27,992 nucleotides of DNA. Origin: an uncultured Collinsella sp. (GTDB lineage: Bacteria; Actinomycetota; Coriobacteriia; Coriobacteriales; Coriobacteriaceae). Under the pieces are notes generated by a model. It did no database searches, had not been told where the DNA came from, and worked only from the letters and a program-made list of their open reading frames with translations. The stretch spans positions 1-27,992 of the forward strand of contig UQWK01000025.1 in the NCBI GenBank assembly GCA_900544725.1, read 5' to 3'. Each line of letters begins with the position of its first letter. Positions within the stretch are counted from its first letter, which is position 1. Shown here piece after piece: positions 24,493-27,992 of this stretch. A program made the translations under genes and the position numbers.

Positions 24493-25161
24493 GTGGAACT
24501 GTGGCATGGTTCTCAGAAAATTATTGAGATTCCTCAGCTTGGCCTGGGGAAAGTCCATAACGACTATGGACAGGGATTCTATTGCACAGAGAGCCTCGAC
24601 CTTACAAGGGAATGGGCATGCTCTAGGGACGCAGACGGCTTTGCAAATCGATATGAACTCGACATGGCCGATCTCAAGGTACTCGACCTGCTATCGCCGC
24701 AATATTCAGTTCTGCATTGGATAGCGTTGCTTGTAGAGCATCGTTCATTCCGAAAGGACACCGCCGTCGCTGTGGGGGCATGCGAATACCTTCGCGATCA
24801 TTTTTTGCCTGATGCTAACGCTTACGATGTGATTAGAGGATGGCGTGCGGATGACTCGTACTTCAGCTATGCCAGAGCGTTTGTAAACAATACGATCACC
24901 ATTGACCAGCTCGGTCGAGCGATGAGGCTCGGCAATCTTGGAGAACAGATTGTGCTCAAAAGCGAGCGCGCGTTTAAGAGCATTCGTTTTGCTGGATTTG
25001 AGCGTGCGCCACAAGCTCTATATGGCCCATTGGCCAAGGACCGAGATGAGTTGGCAAGGGCGCAGTATCGGGAATTGCTTACCGAAAACCCGTTTGAGGG
25101 AATTCGTATCGTCGATATCGTTCGAGAGGGGATGACAGAAAATGACCCACGCCTACAGTGA
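24493..25161 (+). CDS. DUF3990 protein, ADP-ribosyltransferase-like probable toxin
   Basis: 222 residues. It starts at GTG 24493 behind GGAG (24483-24486). The opening MELWHGSQKII and the following NDYGQGFYCTES are the DUF3990 hallmarks, resembling the NAD-binding core of ADP-ribosyltransferase folds. LGNLGEQIVLKSERAF near residue 150 could supply the conserved acidic/Gln position. The family is commonly found next to small regulatory partners and is thought to act as a toxin. Here it overlaps the next gene, an XRE regulator, by 20 nt. A toxin-first order with a DNA-binding antitoxin second is consistent. Target unknown. Confidence 0.75.
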   Translation: MELWHGSQKIIEIPQLGLGKVHNDYGQGFYCTESLDLTREWACSRDADGFANRYELDMADLKVLDLLSPQYSVLHWIALLVEHRSFRKDTAVAVGACEYLRDHFLPDANAYDVIRGWRADDSYFSYARAFVNNTITIDQLGRAMRLGNLGEQIVLKSERAFKSIRFAGFERAPQALYGPLAKDRDELARAQYRELLTENPFEGIRIVDIVREGMTENDPRLQ

Positions 25162-25831
25162 GATGTATCTCGAGGATGCCATGAGAACGCTGGGCGAGGC
25201 AGTCGATTTCGCTCTCTGCGACCAAGGGTTGAATCCAGCCGAGTTGACGTCGATCCTGTCGAACGCTTTTGAGATGAAACAGTTTGAGCGCGGGATGCCT
25301 CGCGTCGTCTGCGGCATGTCGGGCGACGAGCTCGCGCGCGATATTATCGCCCATGCGGGACTGAGCCCCGTCGAATGCAGGGAGACCTATCCGTTCGACC
25401 GTTCGCCTCAGTATTGGGCGGGCTGGGTTTTGGCCTATGCGCAATGGATGTGCAGCTTGTGTTTTAGCGACCTTCTTGAAGTCGCCCCGCTCGATTGGAT
25501 CATCGGCTCGTACCATCCGCTTCACGAGGCCTCCGAAGACAAATTCGCCCAGATTATCATTGATAAATGGAACGATGCCCAGGCAGACAAAAAGGGCCTC
25601 AAAGCGGCACGAAAGGCGGCCGGCCTAACGCAAAAACAGCTCGCCGCCCAATCGGGGGTTAAACTTCGCGCCATACAACTCTACGAGCAGAACCAGCTCG
25701 ACCTACGCCGCGCTTCAGTCTCCTCGGCATTGGCGCTTGCAAACACCCTAAGCTGTGCCATCGAAGACCTCGTCTGGCAACCGATCGCCCTGGAGCACGA
25801 CTCGCGGGCTATTTCGTCTGTAAAGCTATAG
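25142..25831 (+). CDS. XRE-family HTH protein, probable antitoxin to the DUF3990 protein
   Basis: 229 residues. The C-terminal HTH (about residues 150-210) reads LKAARKAAGLTQKQLAAQSG then VKLRAIQLYEQNQLDLRRAS, a classic XRE pattern. The N-terminal 145 residues are not a known DNA-binding domain. They begin YLEDAMRTLGEAVDFAL and include QYWAGWVLAYAQWMC, probably the toxin-neutralising part. ATG 25142 overlaps the DUF3990 stop by 20 nt, so the two are translated together. It is likely to repress the operon through the TATCGCT sites upstream. Confidence 0.78.
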   Translation: MTHAYSEMYLEDAMRTLGEAVDFALCDQGLNPAELTSILSNAFEMKQFERGMPRVVCGMSGDELARDIIAHAGLSPVECRETYPFDRSPQYWAGWVLAYAQWMCSLCFSDLLEVAPLDWIIGSYHPLHEASEDKFAQIIIDKWNDAQADKKGLKAARKAAGLTQKQLAAQSGVKLRAIQLYEQNQLDLRRASVSSALALANTLSCAIEDLVWQPIALEHDSRAISSVKL

Positions 25832-25842
25832 AGGAGTCAGAC

Positions 25843-26028
25843 ATGCCTTGGAGCTATGTTCAACAAGATGACGGCGCTGATTGCGTTGCTCAAGAAGATC
25901 ATTCAACTGCGCACGTGGCAAATTCAGCATCACCGATTTTGCTCGACGGCGCCACGTCAATCGACGAAGCTATTCGGCTGACCATTGAGGGTATGCCCAA
26001 CGCGCTCAGGCTCTTGGAGAACTCATGA
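25843..26028 (+). CDS. Small protein, probable antitoxin of the Doc toxin
   Basis: 61 residues, family not recognised. ATG 25843 follows GAGGAG (25831-25836), which overlaps the preceding stop. The stop overlaps the Doc start (ATGA). It opens MPWSYVQQDDGA, like the small protein at 20653, then ends ATSIDEAIRLTIEGMPNALR, a helical stretch that could bind the toxin. In phd-doc and fic operons the antitoxin comes just before the toxin, which supports the role by position only. Confidence 0.65.
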   Translation: MPWSYVQQDDGADCVAQEDHSTAHVANSASPILLDGATSIDEAIRLTIEGMPNALRLLENS

Positions 26029-26540
26029 TGGCGGCTACGCAGCGGGGCGCTCATCCGTTCGCGCCGCTCGTGCTTGATGATGCCGGTTCGCTCGAAGCTA
26101 TGGCCGCGGCTGTGATGCGCCTACACAGCACGCTGATGACGGTCGGGCGCTGCTATACAACCGACGCCACAGGTGGCCGGGCCGCGCTTGAGCTTGGACG
26201 CGTCGAGTCCGTGTTTGCGGGTGCATTCTGTACGATATTCGGCCAATCGCCGGCCGACCGCTTCGCTGACATCTTTGACCAGGTCACCTACGTGGCCGAG
26301 CACATGGTCAAGGACCACATCTTTGAGGACGGTAACAAGCGCACCAGCCTTGTCTCTGCGTTGTCTGTCCTAAGTTTCGCCGGCACTCCGGTCGTGCTGT
26401 CCGACAGTCCCGAGCCCAAAGACAACCAGTACTACGTCTGGATCCAAGACCTCGTATCTGGAAACCGCTCTCGCGCCGATCTCGCGGAAGAGCTTAGGCG
26501 TAATTACGTTGTGTGTCGCGACTGCGCTTCGCCCGTATAG
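26025..26540 (+). CDS. Fic/Doc-family toxin (death-on-curing type)
   Basis: 171 residues. The Fic motif is HIFEDGNKRTS (HxFx(D/E)GNKR), with the Lys typical of Doc kinases, where AMPylating Fic enzymes have Gly-Arg. YVAEHMVKDHIFEDG sits at the expected point after the helical lead (FDQVTYVAEHMV). Doc phosphorylates EF-Tu and halts translation. An AMP-transfer role cannot be excluded. ATG 26025 or 26028 is possible. GGAGA lies just upstream. No inhibitory (S/T)xxxE(G/N) motif was found in this protein. Confidence 0.82.
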   Translation: MMAATQRGAHPFAPLVLDDAGSLEAMAAAVMRLHSTLMTVGRCYTTDATGGRAALELGRVESVFAGAFCTIFGQSPADRFADIFDQVTYVAEHMVKDHIFEDGNKRTSLVSALSVLSFAGTPVVLSDSPEPKDNQYYVWIQDLVSGNRSRADLAEELRRNYVVCRDCASPV

Positions 26541-26585
26541 AATCTAAGCATCCGCACGCCGGAAATTGAATGGATTGGACACCAC

Positions 26586-27374
26586 ATGGAGATCCCCAGC
26601 ACCCTGTGCAGCAATGTGTACGACTTCGCGTTTTGCCCCGAGCCCTGCTACGACCGCTTGGCCGACCTTGCCGACCCCGAGGACTGGGGTCCCGGCAACC
26701 GCATCCTCAAAAACTACCTGTCGTTTTCGTTTAGCCGCGCGGTGTTCCTGACCGAGCGCGACGTGGATCAGACCGCCCCGTCCAACCTGCCGCTGGTGTT
26801 CGACGACGACCGCTGCCTATTCAACACCGGCCTGTACACGCGCCGTTACGAGACCATCTACGGCCTGTTTGAGCCCAACACCAAGCCCGACGCGCGCCAG
26901 CGCTGGTTTTTGAAGGGCTTCTTTAAGGAAAGCGACCCCATGCTGGTCTCGTTTGAGTACCTGCCATGCCGCGTGCGCTTTGCCGAGGACCCCTCCGAGC
27001 TGGTCTTTGACTACCGCCTGCCCATCCGCTCCAACATCGACCACATTTTGGGCGACGAGGAAAACCTTACGCGTATCCCCGCCAGCCTGATGGGGGAGGG
27101 CAACTCGCTGCTGCTGCGCCGCGCTTTTGAGGGGGCCGTCGGCAAGGCAGCGCGCCGCGCCGCCGCCAACTACACGCTCGCCGTGCCGCAGTTCTACGGA
27201 GGCCGGATCCAGCTGCTGTTGCCGCTGTGTCTGACCGGCGACAAGCCCGAACTGGCACTGACCATCCAGCGCGAAGACGGTTTCTACGCCGCGCGCACCT
27301 GCCTCACGCTCGATATGGCCTACAACAACGCGCGACTTATCTGCCGCCCCGAGACCTCGTGGATCAAGCGATAA
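26586..27374 (+). CDS. DUF3825-domain protein
   Basis: 262 residues matching DUF3825 throughout: ILKNYLSFSFSRAVF, FNTGLYTRRYETIYGLFEPN, RLPIRSNIDHILGDEENLTR, ANYTLAVPQFYGGRIQLLLP and CLTLDMAYNNARLI. No membrane helix or signal peptide. Function is unknown; the family has been noted with RNA-binding LOTUS-type domains in other proteins, but none is fused here. Start ATG 26586 has only a weak ribosome site (GGATTGG). It follows the Doc gene by 45 nt, and its higher G+C suggests it is not part of the toxin module. Confidence 0.82.
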   Translation: MEIPSTLCSNVYDFAFCPEPCYDRLADLADPEDWGPGNRILKNYLSFSFSRAVFLTERDVDQTAPSNLPLVFDDDRCLFNTGLYTRRYETIYGLFEPNTKPDARQRWFLKGFFKESDPMLVSFEYLPCRVRFAEDPSELVFDYRLPIRSNIDHILGDEENLTRIPASLMGEGNSLLLRRAFEGAVGKAARRAAANYTLAVPQFYGGRIQLLLPLCLTGDKPELALTIQREDGFYAARTCLTLDMAYNNARLICRPETSWIKR

Positions 27375-27474
27375 AGGTTGGTTTAGCTGCAGATTTGTTG
27401 GATGTCCTGCTTGCGATGGGGCGGGTTTCGTCCGCGATTGCGCCCACGAATTTAAAATCTGGGGCAAAAAGTTC

Positions 27475-27504
27475 TTGGTAAACCACGCGAGGCTATGATA
27501 GTAT
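27475..27504 (+). promoter_or_regulatory. Likely tRNA-Val promoter
   Basis: TTGGTA (27475-27480) and TAGTAT (27499-27504) are 18 nt apart and lie 20 nt before the mature tRNA. TATGAT (27494-27499) is an alternative -10. Confidence 0.45.
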
Positions 27505-27524
27505 CTCTTTTGCCGAAAGGCGAC

Positions 27525-27599
27525 GGGCGATTGGCTCAGGGGTAGAGCATATCCTTCACACGGATGGGGTCACAAGTTCGAATCTTGTATCGCCCACCA
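27525..27599 (+). tRNA. tRNA-Val (anticodon CAC)
   Basis: A full cloverleaf can be folded by hand. The acceptor GGGCGAT pairs with ATCGCCC (27589-27595), the D-loop GGCTCAGGGGTAGAGC is normal, the anticodon loop is TTCACAC, and the T-arm ACAAGTTCGAATCTTGT is perfect. CCA is encoded. CAC reads GTG valine codons. Confidence 0.95.
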
Positions 27600-27610
27600 T
27601 CTAAAGCACA

Positions 27611-27646
27611 GGTCAGAGGTGTTAAGCCTCTGGCCTTTTTCTTTTT
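27611..27646 (+). terminator. Intrinsic terminator after tRNA-Val
   Basis: GGTCAGAGG (27611-27619) pairs with CCTCTGGCC (27627-27635) over a 7-nt loop, with one G-T pair. A run of ten T's broken by one C follows. Confidence 0.85.
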
Positions 27647-27681
27647 GACACCAAGGGTGACACCAAAACTGACACCAAAAA
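27646..27681 (+). repeat. Three 12-bp tandem repeats beside tRNA-Val
   Basis: TGACACCAA begins at 27646, 27658 and 27670, an exact 12-bp spacing. Such direct repeats next to a tRNA 3' end resemble integrase arm-type sites of an attachment region. No integrase gene is in the window. Confidence 0.7.
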
Positions 27682-27889
27682 TTAATCGTAGTCGTCTAAG
27701 GCGTCATTTTTTATCGCACCCTTTTTTGCTGACGTCATTGCACATTTTGCATAAAACGCATACGTATTTTCATTGAATTCCCCATGTGATTCATACGCAA
27801 ATGTGAAGACAGGGACCACACGCCCAGAGCTCCTTCCAGCGGATTTCTATCACACAACGCTTTTTCGGCAGAACTCGTCAAGCTTTTTG
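27682..27889 (+). other. Intergenic region, nothing identified
   Basis: A+T-rich to about 27800, then mixed. No gene, RNA or terminator recognised. The + strand frame through the tRNA (27564-27776) is not coding. Confidence 0.5.
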
Positions 27890-27991
27890 TCAGCGTTTGG
27901 TCAGCTTCCGGTACTTACCCGCATGATGCCCCGGTAGATAATCGTCCACGATCACAACCGCATGGTCTACGGCCGATACCAGGGGAGGCGC
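27890..27991 (-). CDS. 3' end of an unidentified gene running off the window
   Basis: On the - strand the frame is open from the window edge to a TGA (27892-27890), giving 33 residues: AVDHAVVIVDDYLPG then HHAGKYRKLTKR. The alternation of hydrophobic and acidic residues and the basic tail look like a protein C-terminus. Family not recognised, and the length is too short to be sure that it codes. Confidence 0.4.
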   Translation of the reverse strand, partial: APPLVSAVDHAVVIVDDYLPGHHAGKYRKLTKR

Positions 27992-27992
27992 A

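Noticed and set aside
27564..27776. + strand frame starting inside the tRNA
   Set aside because: It begins in the tRNA anticodon arm and runs through the terminator; a known kind of false gene.

Overview
The window looks like chromosomal DNA of a gut Coriobacteriia, most likely Collinsella or a close relative. This is inferred from the mixed but mainly high G+C, the frequent TTG/GTG starts, the LoaP-type regulator leading a capsule locus, and the style of the toxin-antitoxin and surface proteins. No 16S or other species marker is present, so the genus is an inference.

Region 1 (1-11952) is a cell-surface polysaccharide locus on the + strand. It begins with the 3' part of a NusG/LoaP-type antiterminator, followed by a priming phosphoglycosyl transferase, a GT4 glycosyltransferase, the UDP-L-FucNAc pathway (fnlA/capE, fnlB/capF, fnlC/capG), a Wzy-like polymerase, a Wzx-like flippase and two more glycosyltransferases. 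The FucNAc genes are very G+C-rich and the genes between them are clearly more A+T-rich, giving a cassette-like mosaic. fnlA is present twice as a perfect 1,048-bp direct repeat with a 112-bp spacer.

Region 2 (about 12.0-13.3 kb) is a junction of remnants: a 17-bp perfect inverted repeat, a broken DUF6414 gene, and a 3' fragment of a UDP-glucose 6-dehydrogenase gene.

Region 3 (13.5-21.4 kb) is a defence and toxin-antitoxin island. It holds a small membrane-anchored protein, a two-gene Gabija system (gajA OLD/TOPRIM nuclease, gajB UvrD-like helicase), an MntA-HepT module with an apparently leaderless promoter, a secreted surface protein, a dCTP-deaminase/dUTPase-fold protein that lacks the catalytic glutamate and carries three membrane helices, and a second mntA whose partner is a chimera of a HepT N-terminus and a RelB/DinJ-like tail.

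Region 4 (about 21.49-24.0 kb) is a complete IS21-family element (istA and istB on the - strand) with recognisable terminal inverted repeats.

Region 5 (24.0-27.4 kb) has a non-coding stretch with a 52-bp tandem repeat and a cluster of four TATCGCT half-sites. These precede a four-gene operon: a DUF3990 ADP-ribosyltransferase-like protein, an XRE regulator, a small protein and a Fic/Doc toxin. A DUF3825 gene follows.

Region 6 (27.4 kb to the end) has tRNA-Val(CAC), its terminator, three 12-bp tandem repeats that could mark an integrase attachment region, and the 3' end of a - strand gene. The strongest candidates for new biology are the membrane-linked dead dCTP-deaminase-like protein, the Gabija-adjacent membrane protein, and the two small proteins sharing a WxYVQxDDG start that sit directly upstream of toxin-antitoxin genes.
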